A DNA stretch of 44,306 nucleotides from an uncultured Thermomicrobiaceae bacterium. GTDB lineage: Bacteria > Chloroflexota > Chloroflexia > Thermomicrobiales > Thermomicrobiaceae. This document shows positions 17,306 to 26,662 of the stretch, one piece after another. Position numbers and translations under genes: made by a program. The stretch spans positions 1-44,306 of the forward strand of contig CALKCJ010000032.1 in NCBI GenBank assembly GCA_938082375.1, in the 5' to 3' direction. Each line of letters starts with the position of its first letter. Within the stretch, counting starts at the first letter, position 1. The notes beneath the pieces are model-generated. The model searched no databases. It worked only from the letters and a program-made list of their open reading frames with translations, and had not been told where the DNA came from.

Positions 17306-17619
17306 ATGGCTTCGGAGCTCAGCCCGAGTGCCCGGCGGGTGCAGGAGGCACTGGCGGCTCAAGGTCTGCTCGGCCGGGTGGTCGAGCTGCCGCAGACCAC
17401 GTGCACCGCCGTCGATGCTGCGCGGGCGATCGGCTGCGAGGTAACTCAGATCGTGAAGACGCTCGTCTTTCACGGTGCCAGGAGCGACCAGTGGAAATGC
17501 CCGAGCTGTGGGCGGCGGCTGGCACGCCGCACGCGGTCTTCCGCGTGCGGCCGGATGAGCTCGTGCGCTTGACCAATGGCCGGGTCGTTGAGGTGAGCAT
17601 CGTCCGGCGGCCGTCGTAG
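17306..17619 (+). pseudogene. YbaK/EbsC-type aminoacyl-tRNA deacylase, internally deleted and frameshifted
   Basis: The first part (17306 to about 17490) encodes SPSARRVQEALAAQG, then CTAVDAARAIGC and QIVKTLVFHGARS, the start of a YbaK-domain deacylase. A different frame from about 17492 to 17619 encodes ELWAAAGTPHAVFRVRPDEL and RLTNGRVVEVS, the family's C-terminus. The middle of about 60 residues, including the conserved Gly-rich VPP-x-GH region, is missing, and the join shifts frame. Intact YbaK proteins of about 160 residues hydrolyse mischarged Cys- or Ala-tRNAPro. The remnant cannot make a functional enzyme. The ribosome binding site GGAGG is still present. It lies directly next to the tandem palindromic repeats, which may or may not be related to the deletion. 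Confidence 0.8.
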
Positions 17620-17745
17620 CCGGAACCAGACGAGGCTGCGGAGCCGCGCTGGAGGCGAGGCATCGAGCCTGCTCGTTTATACTGGGGATGAACTGCGCCG
17701 GTGGCGGCCAGGCCACAAGGGTCGGCGCGAGTGAAGGGAGTGGAG

Positions 17746-19140
17746 ATGGCTGGGGAGACTTACGACATCGTCTTCCTCGGAGGTGGTACCGGCGGGTATG
17801 TCGCTGCGATCCGGGCGGCCCAGCTGGGTCTGAAGGTTGCGGTAGTCGAGAAGGATAAAGTCGGCGGTACCTGCCTGCACCGTGGTTGTATCCCGAGCAA
17901 AGCCTTGCTCAAGAGTGCCGAGGTGCTTACCTTGGCCAAGCGCGCGGCCGAGTACGGCGTCAAGATCAGTGGCGTGGAGGGCGATTACCCCCAGGCGATC
18001 AAGCGCTCAGCGCGGATCGTCGACCAATTGTATAAGGGGATCTTGTTCTTATTCCGCAAGCACGGCATCACGCTCGTCGAAGGGACAGGCCGGCTCAAGG
18101 ACACTCGGACAGTCATCGTCAACGGCGCGAACGGCCAGATCCAGGAGGTCTCCGGCCGCCACATCATCATCGATACCGGCTCCCGGCCGCGCCCGATCCC
18201 TGGCATCCCGTTCGATGGCCAGCGGGTGATCAACAGCGATCACTCGACCTGGCTGGACTGGCTGCCCAAGCGAGTCATCATCCGAGGTGGTGGCGCGACC
18301 GGCGTGGAATTCGCGTCGATCTATCACGCGTTCGGCGCCGAGGTGACGCTGGTCGGCCGGATCGTACCCAACGAGGACGAGGAGGTCTCGCAGCACCTGA
18401 CACGGACGTTTACCAGAGCGGGCATCAAGGTCATCCCGGACTACCGCCCGACCGCTGACGACTTCGATATCACCGAGGGCGGCGTCCGTATGCGGGTGAA
18501 GCGAGACGGCAAGGAAGAAATCATCGAGGCTGACACGCTACTGGTCGCGCTCGGCCGGCAGGGCAATATCGAAGAGATCGGCCTGGAAGAGCTCGGCATC
18601 AAGACCAAGGACAGCTACATCGTCGTCGACGACTTCTACCGTACTGGCGTCGATGGCGTCTATGCGATCGGCGACGTGATCGGTCAGCAACTCCTGGCAC
18701 ACACTGCCATGCACCAGGGGATCATCGCAGCGGAGCTGATCGCTGGCGAGAAGCCATTGAAGCTCGACGCCAACCGGGTTCCGGCCTGCACCTATTCCCA
18801 TCCCGAGATCGCCAGCATGGGCCTGACCGAGCGCGAGGCCCGGGAGCAGGGTTACGAGATCAAGATCGGCAAGTTCCCGCTGCGAGCGAACGGGAAGGCG
18901 CTGATCGAAGGTGAGGCCGATGGGTTCGTGAAGATCATCGCCGACGCGGGGACGAATGACCTGCTCGGCGTGCACATCATCGGTGGGCACGCCACTGAGT
19001 TGATTGCCGAGGCGGCGCTGGCGAAACTGCTCGAAGCTACGCCCTGGGAGATCGGGCAGAGTGTCCATCCACATCCGACCGTCTCGGAGGTGATCGGCGA
19101 AGCCGCCCTCGCTGTCGACGGTATGGCGATCCACATCTAG
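17746..19140 (+). CDS. lpdA: Dihydrolipoyl dehydrogenase (E3)
   Basis: A 464-residue flavoprotein disulfide reductase: FAD-binding FLGGGTGGYVAA (10-21), redox-active disulfide GGTCLHRGCIPSK (Cys43, Cys48), NAD-binding IRGGGATGVEFAS, the second FAD motif GVYAIGDV and the C-terminal HPHPTVSEVIGEAAL (His443-Glu448 dyad). It reoxidises dihydrolipoyl groups of 2-oxoacid dehydrogenases or the glycine cleavage system with NAD+. Start 17746 has GGGAG upstream and begins directly with the Rossmann fold; an upstream GTG at 17701 is less likely. No E1 or E2 gene is adjacent, so it may serve several complexes. Lipoate ligase genes are 12 kb upstream. Confidence 0.92.
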   Translation: MAGETYDIVFLGGGTGGYVAAIRAAQLGLKVAVVEKDKVGGTCLHRGCIPSKALLKSAEVLTLAKRAAEYGVKISGVEGDYPQAIKRSARIVDQLYKGILFLFRKHGITLVEGTGRLKDTRTVIVNGANGQIQEVSGRHIIIDTGSRPRPIPGIPFDGQRVINSDHSTWLDWLPKRVIIRGGGATGVEFASIYHAFGAEVTLVGRIVPNEDEEVSQHLTRTFTRAGIKVIPDYRPTADDFDITEGGVRMRVKRDGKEEIIEADTLLVALGRQGNIEEIGLEELGIKTKDSYIVVDDFYRTGVDGVYAIGDVIGQQLLAHTAMHQGIIAAELIAGEKPLKLDANRVPACTYSHPEIASMGLTEREAREQGYEIKIGKFPLRANGKALIEGEADGFVKIIADAGTNDLLGVHIIGGHATELIAEAALAKLLEATPWEIGQSVHPHPTVSEVIGEAALAVDGMAIHI

Positions 19141-19302
19141 ATCCGCTGGAAGCGGCCAGACTCATAGGCGGTACGTTTGGTTAAGCGCAAGGAGCTCGAC
19201 GCCGAGAGGCTGTCCGCGGCTGAGTGCGCTCTGTGCGTGTCCAGGGGTGGTGTCGTCTGGGAGAAGGTGGCATCACGCGGGTAGGCCGGGAAGGAGGCGC
19301 CG

Positions 19303-20565
19303 GTGCCGGCGGCCGTGTCGGTTCTCACCGACCTACTGATCCTGTTCGTGGCCGCGAAGATCGTCGGCGAGCTCTTCATCCGGATCGGCCAGCCGGCAGT
19401 GATCGGCGAGCTCCTGGTCGGGGTTGTGCTCGGCCCGTACGCGTTCGGGCTGATTGGTCGCCCTGGTCCGAAACTGGTCGAGCTCTTCCACAACGACCCC
19501 GCGGCGGCGGGTGAGGCGCTCCACCTCGCGCTCGAGGTCTTCGCTGAGGTGGGCGTCGTCGTCCTGCTGTTCTTTGTTGGCCTCGAAACACGGCTGGACG
19601 ACATGCTCAAGGTTGGCTGGCGTGCAGCGATCGTCGGCGTGCTGGGTGTGCTCTTGCCGTTCGTCTCCGGCACGGCACTAATGCTCGCGCTGGGTGAGCC
19701 GGCGGTCGAGTCGCTCTTCATCGGCGTTGCGCTGGTTGCGACCAGTGTGGGGATCACCGCGCGTGTGCTGCGCGATCTCGGTGTGCTCGATGCGCGCGAG
19801 GCTCGGATCATCCTGGGCGCGGCGGTGTTCGACGATATTCTGGGGCTACTCATGCTTACGATCGTCTCCGGTATCGGTCGCACCGGTGAGGTGAACGTCG
19901 GGCGGGTAATGGCGGTCGCTGCGCTCGCGCTGGGCTTCACGGCGGTCGTGGCTCTCGCCGGGACATGGGCTGCCCACCGGTGGTTCCACCTTGTGCATCA
20001 CCTGCGTATCGATAACGCGCCGGTAGTTGTGAGCCTGGCGCTGATGCTGAGCCTTGCCGTGCTGGCGGCCGCGATCGGCCTGGCCGCGATCGTGGGCGCT
20101 TTCCTGGCCGGGATGATGCTCTCGGAGGTCGCCGAGGAATACGAGCTCGAGCGCCGTATCCTACCGCTTTACGAGTTCCTTGTCCCCTTCTTCTTCGTCA
20201 TCACTGGCTCCATGGTCGATCACCGATTCTTCCTCCAGCGCGAGACGATCGGCCTTGCGCTGCTGGTGACGGCCGTCGCGATCGTGACCAAGGCAGTCGG
20301 TGCCGGACTGGGAAGCTTGGGCTTCGGCTGGCGTGCGGTTGCGATCATCGGGGTCGGGATGGTTCCGCGTGGTGAAGTTGGGCTGATCGTCGCCAGCATC
20401 GGTCTCTCGCTGGGCGTGATCGAGCATCGGCTCTTTTCGGTCGTGGTAGTGATGGCTGTCGTGACGACGCTCATTGTTCCCCCCGTTCTGACCTGGCTGT
20501 TGCGGCCACTAGTGCAAGCTGAGCGACGAACGGTGGCTGAAGTGGCAGGGCCTGTGAAAAGGTGA
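19303..20565 (+). CDS. CPA2-family monovalent cation:proton antiporter
   Basis: A 420-residue membrane protein with about twelve segments. The N-terminal half has IGQPAVIGELLVGVVLGP, typical of CPA2 antiporters (KefB/NapA type), followed by VGVVVLLFFVGLET; the later FDDILGLLMLTIVSG carries the paired aspartates (Asp-Asp) used for ion exchange. GMVPRGEVGLIVASIG near the C-terminus is also family-typical. It would exchange Na+ or K+ for H+ across the inner membrane. No C-terminal TrkA-N/KTN domain is attached, so nucleotide gating is absent in the polypeptide. Start GTG at 19303 follows AAGGAGG. Confidence 0.88.
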   Translation: MPAAVSVLTDLLILFVAAKIVGELFIRIGQPAVIGELLVGVVLGPYAFGLIGRPGPKLVELFHNDPAAAGEALHLALEVFAEVGVVVLLFFVGLETRLDDMLKVGWRAAIVGVLGVLLPFVSGTALMLALGEPAVESLFIGVALVATSVGITARVLRDLGVLDAREARIILGAAVFDDILGLLMLTIVSGIGRTGEVNVGRVMAVAALALGFTAVVALAGTWAAHRWFHLVHHLRIDNAPVVVSLALMLSLAVLAAAIGLAAIVGAFLAGMMLSEVAEEYELERRILPLYEFLVPFFFVITGSMVDHRFFLQRETIGLALLVTAVAIVTKAVGAGLGSLGFGWRAVAIIGVGMVPRGEVGLIVASIGLSLGVIEHRLFSVVVVMAVVTTLIVPPVLTWLLRPLVQAERRTVAEVAGPVKR

Positions 20566-20868
20566 GCGGCCACCACCGGTCAGTCCGCGACCAAACTACT
20601 TCCCAACATTTAGCACTTGACACTAGGTCACAACAGCTCTAATCTATAATCAGCTTCTCTCGTAATTGGGTTAGATCGAGCGTAGGTTCCCGTGCTCTCA
20701 GTGACGGGATTCGCCAACTCAGGTCAAGCCTCTCCACTCCGGCTTCTGGCCGCACCGGAAGGGAGGTGATTGGGGTCGCGGCAGGTCGCCTCTCCTCGCT
20801 TTGAGTAAGCCGTCGGATAGAGACAGACCGACCAAAGGTGATCAAGATCAAGGGAAGGGGGTACGAGT
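20566..20868. other. Leader region of the glycerol/dihydroxyacetone cluster
   Basis: About 300 bases without a gene. The first third is unusually AT-rich for this window and holds the promoter given at 20617-20650. The rest contains short inverted repeats, such as CTTCTGG (near 20740-20746) with CCGGAAG (near 20754-20760), that could fold in the leader RNA, followed by GGGAAGGGGG just before glpF. I do not recognise a known riboswitch or antiterminator. Confidence 0.5.
20617..20650 (+). promoter_or_regulatory. Predicted promoter of the glp/dha/pts cluster
   Basis: A perfect TTGACA at 20617-20622 is followed by two candidate -10 elements: TAATCT at 20640-20645 (17-base spacer) and a perfect TATAAT at 20645-20650 (22-base spacer, too long for the same -35). 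The surrounding sequence is AT-rich relative to the window. The leader to glpF would be about 215 bases. The exact start site is uncertain. Confidence 0.5.
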
Positions 20869-21576
20869 ATGGAGAACCTGGTCGCTGAGATCATCGGAAC
20901 GATGATCCTGATCCTCCTGGGTGACGGCGTGGTGGCTGCGGTCTTGCTGACGCGGTCGAAAGCGCAAGGTGGTGGCTGGATCGTGATTACCACAGGATGG
21001 GCCCTCGCCGTGGCAATGGCGGTGTATGCTGTGGGCCGAATCAGCGGTGCCCATATCAACCCAGCGGTCACGATCGGGCTGGCTTCGATTGGGCGTCTCC
21101 CCTGGGCAGATGTGCCGGTCTACATCATCGGCCAGTTTGTCGGCGCCATCATCGGTGCAGTACTGGTCTGGCTGGCCTACCTGCCCCACTGGGCTGAGAC
21201 AGAAGACCCCGACCTCAAGCGAGCCGTCTTCTCAACGGCTCCGAACATCCGCAACTACCCGATGAACCTGGTCACTGAGATCATCGGCACCTTCATGCTC
21301 GTCTTCGGCGTGCTGGCGATCCTGGCGAACGAGCTTGCTGCTGGCCTGGCCCCCTTCCTCATCGGGGCGCTGGTCTGGGGCATCGGCCTCTCGCTCGGTG
21401 GGCCGACCGGCTACGCTATCAACCCGGCCCGCGATCTTGGGCCGCGTATTGCACATGCCATCCTGCCGATCCCGGGGAAGGGGCACTCCGATTGGGGTTA
21501 CTCGTGGGTTCCGGTCGTCGGCCCAATCATTGGTGGGGTCATCGGCGCCGTGCTCTTCCAGGCACTGCTAGGGTAG
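20869..21576 (+). CDS. glpF: Glycerol uptake facilitator, MIP family
   Basis: A 235-residue channel with six membrane segments and both half-helix signatures: GAHINPAVT (Asn64-Ala66) and [13 protein letters not shown] (Asn185-Ala187). The Asp after the second NPAR is characteristic of glyceroporins rather than water-only aquaporins. It would let glycerol (and dihydroxyacetone) diffuse into the cell. GGGAAGGGGG precedes the ATG. As first gene of the cluster it is followed by dhaK 112 bases downstream, then dhaL and glpK, so a role in glycerol supply is well supported by context. Confidence 0.9.
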   Translation: MENLVAEIIGTMILILLGDGVVAAVLLTRSKAQGGGWIVITTGWALAVAMAVYAVGRISGAHINPAVTIGLASIGRLPWADVPVYIIGQFVGAIIGAVLVWLAYLPHWAETEDPDLKRAVFSTAPNIRNYPMNLVTEIIGTFMLVFGVLAILANELAAGLAPFLIGALVWGIGLSLGGPTGYAINPARDLGPRIAHAILPIPGKGHSDWGYSWVPVVGPIIGGVIGAVLFQALLG

Positions 21577-21688
21577 GCGAAGGGAGAGCTTTCTTCTGTG
21601 GAGAGCTCCGAATCGGATCCCGGCCGGCAGGGGTTGTGGTCACCATTTCCAGCCTGCCGAAATGGTGGTACAGGTAGGGAGGATTGCC

Positions 21689-22690
21689 GTGAAGAAGCTG
21701 ATCAATAACCCCTTGAACGTCGTTCCCGAGTCCCTCGAGGGCATGGCCAGGGCACACCCAGGTCTCATCAAGGTGCATTTCGATCCCAACTTCGTCTACC
21801 GTGCCGACGCCCCGCGCGAAGGTAAGGTGGCGGTGATCTCCGGCGGCGGCAGCGGCCACGAGCCGATGCATGGCGGGTTCGTCGGCTACGGCATGCTGGA
21901 TGCCGCCTGTCCTGGCGCGGTCTTCACCTCGCCCACTCCGGATCAGATGTACGAGGCTGCCAAGGTGGTACATGGCGGCGCTGGGATCCTGATGATTGTC
22001 AAGAATTACGCCGGCGACGTGATGAACTTCGACATGGCTGCTGACCTGTTGCGCGGCGAGGGTTTCCAGGTCGAGAGCGTCCTAATCGCCGACGACGTCG
22101 CCGTGGAGAGCAGCCTCTACTCGCAGGGCCGGCGCGGCACCGGGACGACCGTGCTGGCCGAGAAGATCCTGGGAGCGGCGGCCGAGCAGGGCTACGACCT
22201 TCAGCGACTCGCCGAACTCGGCCGGCGGGTGGCCGAGAATGGCCGCTGCATGGGCATGGCGCTGACCTCCTGCACTGTCCCGCACGTCGGCAAGCCGACC
22301 TTCGAGCTGGGCGAGGAGGAGATGGAAATCGGGATCGGCATCCACGGCGAGCCAGGGCGCTACCGCGAGCCGCTCAAGCCAGCCGACGAGATTGTCGAGC
22401 GCTTGATGGAGCCGATCCTGAGCGACCTGCCGTTCCGAAGCGGTGACCGGGTGATCTGCATGGTCAACTCGATGGGCGGTACGCCGCTGATCGAGCTGTA
22501 CATCGTCTACCGCAAGGTGGCGCAGATCTGCGAGGAGCGCGGTATCCAGATTATGCGTAACCTGATCGGCCCCTACATCACCTCGCTCGAGATGGCCGGG
22601 ACCTCGATCACGTTGTTGCGGACTGACGACGAGATGCTCACGCTCTGGGATCACCCGGTGAAGACGCCGGCCCTGCGCTGGGGCATGTGA
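21689..22690 (+). CDS. dhaK: PTS-dependent dihydroxyacetone kinase, DHA-binding subunit DhaK
   Basis: A 333-residue protein of DhaK type. Visible are [16 protein letters not shown] (His57 hydrogen-bonds substrate), [13 protein letters not shown] (Asp110, general base) and GIGIHGEPG (His219, which binds dihydroxyacetone covalently as a hemiaminal). DhaK accepts the phosphate from ADP-bound DhaL to make dihydroxyacetone phosphate. The GTG at 21689 is chosen because GGGAGG is correctly placed and the protein then begins KKLINNP as in relatives; an upstream frame from 21662 lacks this. The absence of a fused DhaL domain shows the PTS-type, not the ATP-type, enzyme. Confidence 0.93.
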   Translation: MKKLINNPLNVVPESLEGMARAHPGLIKVHFDPNFVYRADAPREGKVAVISGGGSGHEPMHGGFVGYGMLDAACPGAVFTSPTPDQMYEAAKVVHGGAGILMIVKNYAGDVMNFDMAADLLRGEGFQVESVLIADDVAVESSLYSQGRRGTGTTVLAEKILGAAAEQGYDLQRLAELGRRVAENGRCMGMALTSCTVPHVGKPTFELGEEEMEIGIGIHGEPGRYREPLKPADEIVERLMEPILSDLPFRSGDRVICMVNSMGGTPLIELYIVYRKVAQICEERGIQIMRNLIGPYITSLEMAGTSITLLRTDDEMLTLWDHPVKTPALRWGM

Positions 22691-22760
22691 ATGCTCGTCG
22701 CCAGGGGCGATGACGACCGAGTTGTTGCAGGCAGGCTGTCGAGAGGGAGGTAGGAGTCGG

Positions 22761-23399
22761 ATGCCGTTGACGCAGGAGGCGGTGCGTGCCTGGCTACAGC
22801 GCTGCGCGGCCGTGCTTGAGGAGAACCGGGACTACCTGACGCAACTCGACGCGGCCATCGGGGATGCTGACCACGGGGTCAATATGGATCGCGGCTTCAA
22901 GGCTGCCATGGCTCGCCTCACGACGCTGAATGCGCCAGACATCGGCTCCATCTTCAAAACGGTTGGGATGGCGCTAGTGGCGACGGTCGGCGGTGCCGGC
23001 GGGCCACTCTACGGGACGTTCTTTCTGCAGCTCGGGGTCAAGACGGCGGGGAAGCAGGAGCTGACGCCCCAAGATTGGGCCGAGGCGCTGGAAGCTGCGG
23101 TCAACGGCGTGATCGCCCGTGGGCAAGCTCGGCTAGGCGACAAGACCATGGTCGATGCCTTGCTGCCCGCCCTGGAGGCGTACAAGGCTGCGCTCCAGGA
23201 CGGAGCTTCGTTCGTCGAAGCGCTTGCCCGATCGGCGGCTGCCGCCGAAGAGGGTATGAAAGCGACCATCCCGATGGTCGCGAAGAAAGGGCGGGCGAGC
23301 TACCTCGGTGAGCGCTCGGCCGGGCATCAGGACCCGGGCGCGACCTCGTCGTACCTGATCCTGCAAGCAGCCGCCGAGACCTGGGCCGATGTGTCCTAG
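22761..23399 (+). CDS. dhaL: Dihydroxyacetone kinase ADP-binding subunit DhaL
   Basis: A 212-residue protein with the Mg-ADP site LDAAIGDADHGVNM (Asp30, Asp35, Asp37), GGAGGPLYGTFFLQ, a middle VDALLPALEAYK region, and the C-terminal GERSAGHQDPGATSSYLIL, all characteristic of DhaL. The tightly bound ADP is rephosphorylated by DhaM and passes its phosphate to dihydroxyacetone on DhaK. Start 22761 follows GAGGTAGGAG; an upstream ATG-like start at 22710 would add an unrelated leader. It lies 70 bases behind dhaK. The glpK gene follows after about 157 bases that contain a short hairpin (CCGGATCGTTCCGG) but no gene. Confidence 0.93.
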   Translation: MPLTQEAVRAWLQRCAAVLEENRDYLTQLDAAIGDADHGVNMDRGFKAAMARLTTLNAPDIGSIFKTVGMALVATVGGAGGPLYGTFFLQLGVKTAGKQELTPQDWAEALEAAVNGVIARGQARLGDKTMVDALLPALEAYKAALQDGASFVEALARSAAAAEEGMKATIPMVAKKGRASYLGERSAGHQDPGATSSYLILQAAAETWADVS

Positions 23400-23556
23400 G
23401 CGCTGTACGTACTCGTGCTCGGACGAGAGCTTGGCGGCGCGCTCGCAAACGCTCAGGAGGCGAGGGAGAGCCTCGGACCGGATCGTTCCGGGATCACGGG
23501 CGAAGCACAGCGGATTCCTGGCCTCGTCGTGAGCAGACGATGAAGGGAGAGCAACC

Positions 23557-25074
23557 GTGGCTAGGCCATACGTGATGGCAATCGACCAGGGGACGACCAG
23601 CACTCGGGCCATGATCTTCGATCACGAAAGTAACGTCGTCGCGCTTGATCAGCGCGAGCACCGCCAGATCTACCCCCAGCCGGGTTGGGTCGAGCACGAC
23701 CCGATGGAGATCTGGCAGCGAACCCAGGAGGTGATCCGCAACGCGCTCGCCAAGGGCAACCTGACCGGCGCCGACATCGCCGCGATTGGGATCACGAACC
23801 AGCGCGAGACGACCATTGTCTGGAACAAGCGCACTGGCAAGCCGTACATGAACGCCATCGTCTGGCAGGACACCCGAACCGACCAGATCTGCGCCCAGCT
23901 CGAGCGCCAGGGCTATGCCCAGCTCTACCGCGAGCGTACCGGCCTGCCGATCAGTACCTACTTCTCCGGCCCCAAGCTCCAGTGGATCCTGGAGAACGTG
24001 CCGGAGGCGCGCCGGGACGCCGAGCGCGGCGAGGCTCTCTTCGGCAACATCGATACGTGGGAAATCTGGTGGCTGACCGGCGGGCCCGACGGCGGTGTCC
24101 ACGTCACTGACGTGACCAACGCCAGCCGCACCATGCTAATGAACCTGCGCACGCTCGACTGGGACGACGAGATCCTCAAGATTCACGGTATACCGCGGCA
24201 GATGTTGCCACAGATCCGGCCGTCATCCGATCCCCAGCTCTACGGCAGGACGACGACCTTCGGCCCGCTTGGCGTCGAAGTGCCGGTCTGTGGGGATCTC
24301 GGTGACCAGCAGGCGGCGCTGGTGGGCCAGGACGGTCTGGAGCCCGGTATGGCGAAGAACACGTACGGAACCGGCTGCTTCCTCCTGCTGAACACCGGAA
24401 CCGAGATCGTCCCCTCGAAGAGCGGGCTGATCACCACCGCGGCCTACCAGTTCGGCAACAGCCCGTGCGTCTACGCACTCGAAGGGTCGATCGCCATCAC
24501 CGGCGCGGCAGTGCAGTGGCTGCGCGACAACCTCGGTCTGATTAAGGCCTCACCGGAGGTCGAGGACCTGGCCCGCACCGTGGAGGACAACGGCGGCATC
24601 TACTTTGTGCCCTTCTTTTCTGGCGCCTTCGCCCCGTACTGGCGGCTGGACGCCCGTGGGGTGATCGTCGGGCTGACCCGCTTCATCAACAAGGGCCATT
24701 TCGCACGTGCGGCGCTGGAGGCCACTGCCTACCAGACGCGCGACGTTGCCGATGCAATGGAGGCGGACTCCGGCATCCAGCTCGCCGAGCTGCGAGTGGA
24801 CGGCGGCATGGTCTACAACGAGCTACTGATGCAGTTCCAGGCCGATATCCTCAACGTGCCGACCGTACGGCCGGTGATCGCCGAGACGACGTCGCTCGGC
24901 GCAGCCTACGCTGCCGGGCTGGCGGTGGGCTACTGGAGCAGCCCGGAGCAGATCCGACAGTACTGGAAGGAGGACAAGCGCTGGCAACCGCAGATGGACG
25001 ATGCGCAGCGTGAGAAGCTCTATTCCGGTTGGAAGAAGGCGGTCGAGCGCAGCTTCGGTTGGGTGGAGTACTAG
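23557..25074 (+). CDS. glpK: Glycerol kinase
   Basis: A 505-residue FGGY-family kinase: [15 protein letters not shown] (ATP-binding phosphate 1), NQRETT and WQDTRT (glycerol site), GNIDTW, then [23 protein letters not shown] and the adenosine motif [12 protein letters not shown]. It phosphorylates glycerol with ATP to sn-glycerol 3-phosphate. The surface loop where Firmicute enzymes carry a histidine phosphorylated by HPr reads RTTTFGP here, with no histidine, so direct HPr control is not expected despite the pts genes in the same cluster. GTG start at 23557 follows GAAGGGAGAG. Neither glpD nor a glycerol dehydrogenase gene is in the window. Confidence 0.95.
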   Translation: MARPYVMAIDQGTTSTRAMIFDHESNVVALDQREHRQIYPQPGWVEHDPMEIWQRTQEVIRNALAKGNLTGADIAAIGITNQRETTIVWNKRTGKPYMNAIVWQDTRTDQICAQLERQGYAQLYRERTGLPISTYFSGPKLQWILENVPEARRDAERGEALFGNIDTWEIWWLTGGPDGGVHVTDVTNASRTMLMNLRTLDWDDEILKIHGIPRQMLPQIRPSSDPQLYGRTTTFGPLGVEVPVCGDLGDQQAALVGQDGLEPGMAKNTYGTGCFLLLNTGTEIVPSKSGLITTAAYQFGNSPCVYALEGSIAITGAAVQWLRDNLGLIKASPEVEDLARTVEDNGGIYFVPFFSGAFAPYWRLDARGVIVGLTRFINKGHFARAALEATAYQTRDVADAMEADSGIQLAELRVDGGMVYNELLMQFQADILNVPTVRPVIAETTSLGAAYAAGLAVGYWSSPEQIRQYWKEDKRWQPQMDDAQREKLYSGWKKAVERSFGWVEY

Positions 25075-25753
25075 TGGTGCGTCTCTGGGCGGCCTGGGGT
25101 CGGCTGTCGCCGCCTGGGTTTGGGGCGCTAAGCGAGACTGGGAAGCTGCCTGGGCACCCTACGACGAAGAGACGTACGCCTGGATACTGGAGCGCGTGCA
25201 GCCCGGCGAGCGGGTGCTCGATATCGGCGCCGGTGACTTGCGGCTCGCCATCCGGCTGGCCGAGCGCTGTGCTGGCGTGGTAGCGGTCGAGCGGCGGGCG
25301 GAGGTGCTCGAGCTCGGGTTGCGGCAGCTCGGAGCGAGTCGGCGGCTGCGCTGGGGTCGGTCGCTCTCGCTGTTCGACGGACGCCTGGTGGTGGTGCTAG
25401 CCGACGCCAATGATTGGCCGTTCCCGCCCGTCGAGAGCGCCGTGCTGCTGATGAGGCATTGTTCGCGCTTCGCGTCCTACGTGAGCAAGCTCCAGGCCGC
25501 CGGATGCCGTCGGCTCTTCACCAATGCCCGCTGGCATCTTGGGGTTGAGGAAATGAATCTCTCAGCGGGCCGGCCCTTCGAGGCGATCGAGATCGGGTGG
25601 TATGCCTGTCGCTGCGGCGCGGTCGGCTTTCGCGAGGGAGATCCGAATCGGATCGACGCGGCGACCCTGGAACGGGTTTACGAGGTCGAGTGTTGCCCGG
25701 CGTGTGCGGCCTGGCCGGGAAGCGACTTTCACCCCTCTGGTGCACCGGCGTGA
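25001..25753 (+). CDS. SAM-dependent methyltransferase-like protein with C-terminal Cys cluster
   Basis: The frame encodes [16 protein letters not shown], then [17 protein letters not shown] (methyltransferase motif I) and VVAVERR (motif II acidic residue), so it has a class I SAM-methyltransferase fold. The C-terminus has CRCG and ECCPAC, a C-x-C/C-x2-C pattern that may bind zinc. The similar region begins only at about position 25085, and there is no ATG or GTG in frame between 25010 and there; the ATG at 25001 (or GTG at 25010) overlaps the end of glpK by some 70 bases. Either the start is within glpK or a non-standard start is used. The substrate is unknown. It interrupts the glycerol/PTS gene order. 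Confidence 0.6.
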   Translation: MRSVRSSIPVGRRRSSAASVGWSTSGASLGGLGSAVAAWVWGAKRDWEAAWAPYDEETYAWILERVQPGERVLDIGAGDLRLAIRLAERCAGVVAVERRAEVLELGLRQLGASRRLRWGRSLSLFDGRLVVVLADANDWPFPPVESAVLLMRHCSRFASYVSKLQAAGCRRLFTNARWHLGVEEMNLSAGRPFEAIEIGWYACRCGAVGFREGDPNRIDAATLERVYEVECCPACAAWPGSDFHPSGAPA

Positions 25754-25855
25754 GGCGAACGTTATGCTTCTCTGTTGCGCCTGGCGCGGTGACGAATTGA
25801 AGGTGAGCTCGGAGCGAGCCAGGTGTTTAGTCAACCCGCGAGATGGAGAGCGGCA

Positions 25856-26254
25856 ATGGTCGCGCTGGTGATCGTGGCGCACAGCGCCAAGCTGGCTGAG
25901 GGCGTGCGCGAGCTGGCGGCCCAGATGACCCAGGGGCGGGTGCCGATCTTCGCGGCCGGTGGGGTGGACGACGACATCCTCGGCACCAACGCCGAGCGGA
26001 TCCAGGAGGCGCTGGCGGCCGCGTTGGCGAGCAGCGAGCAGGTACTGGTGTTGATGGATCTGGGCAGCGCCGTGCTAAGCGCGCGCATGGCGATCGACCT
26101 ATTGCCGGAGGAGCTGCGCCCGCGCGTACGGCTGAGCCAGGCACCGCTGGTCGAAGGCGCGGTGGTCGCGGCGGTGGAAGCCTCGATCGGCAAGGATGTG
26201 GACGAGATCGAGGCCTCGGCAGTCGAGGCGGCTCGGATGCCCAAGGTCACCTAG
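25856..26254 (+). CDS. dhaM: Phosphocarrier DhaM, single-domain EIIA-Man type
   Basis: A 132-residue EIIA-mannose-fold protein: VIVAHSAKLAEGVREL with the phosphorylated His9, then IFAAGGVDDDILGTNAERI and VLMDLGSAVLSARMAIDLL, which are DhaM motifs (the LGS-A stretch differs from mannose-specific EIIA). It takes phosphate from HPr and passes it to ADP on DhaL. In E. coli DhaM is fused to HPr-like and EI-like domains; here those functions are separate genes directly downstream. ATG at 25856 has GGAG upstream. It follows the methyltransferase-like gene by about 100 bases. Confidence 0.9.
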   Translation: MVALVIVAHSAKLAEGVRELAAQMTQGRVPIFAAGGVDDDILGTNAERIQEALAAALASSEQVLVLMDLGSAVLSARMAIDLLPEELRPRVRLSQAPLVEGAVVAAVEASIGKDVDEIEASAVEAARMPKVT

Positions 26255-26377
26255 CAGGGACCAGCATCGGTCACCATCGGGTGGCGAGATGACCCGCTCG
26301 AGCGTTCGAACGGGTCATCGCTGGGCCGGTCACGGGTGGCTGGGTAGGATCGGTACGAAGGTGCTCGGGGAGCGAGC

Positions 26378-26659
26378 GTGAAGATGCAGAAGGTGACGCT
26401 GACGCTGACGAACCGGGTGGGGCTGCACGCGCGCCCGGCGGCGCTCTTCGTCCAGACGGCGGCCCGCTTCCGGTCGAACGTCACTGTGCGCTCGCTCACC
26501 CGCGGTACCCCTCCGGTCAACGCCAAGGCCATCCTGAGCGTCCTGACGCTTGGGGCGGAACAGGGTCACGAACTCGAGCTGGTGGCCGAAGGGCCGGACG
26601 AGTCCGAGGCGATCGCCGCCTTGAAGGAACTGATCGAGTCGCGCTTCGGGGAGGAGTAG
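26378..26659 (+). CDS. HPr-family phosphocarrier protein
   Basis: A 93-residue HPr: TNRVGLHARPAALFVQTAAR holds the phosphorylated histidine (His17). The second helix region is NAKAILSVLTLGAEQG. In Firmicute HPr the residue after this Lys is Ser46, target of HPr kinase; here it is Ala51, so bifunctional Ser-phosphorylation control is not possible. It carries phosphate from the EI encoded three bases downstream to DhaM. Start GTG at 26378 follows GGGGAG; ATG at 26384 is an alternative. The 123 bases between dhaM and this gene contain a hairpin (CGAGCGTTCGAACGGG region) but no gene. Confidence 0.9.
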   Translation: MKMQKVTLTLTNRVGLHARPAALFVQTAARFRSNVTVRSLTRGTPPVNAKAILSVLTLGAEQGHELELVAEGPDESEAIAALKELIESRFGEE

Positions 26660-26662
26660 ACG

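Noticed and set aside
20700-20868. Antiterminator-like hairpins in the glpF leader
   Set aside because: The inverted repeats are short and no terminator T-run or known GlpP/RAT sequence is present; noted only as leader structure.
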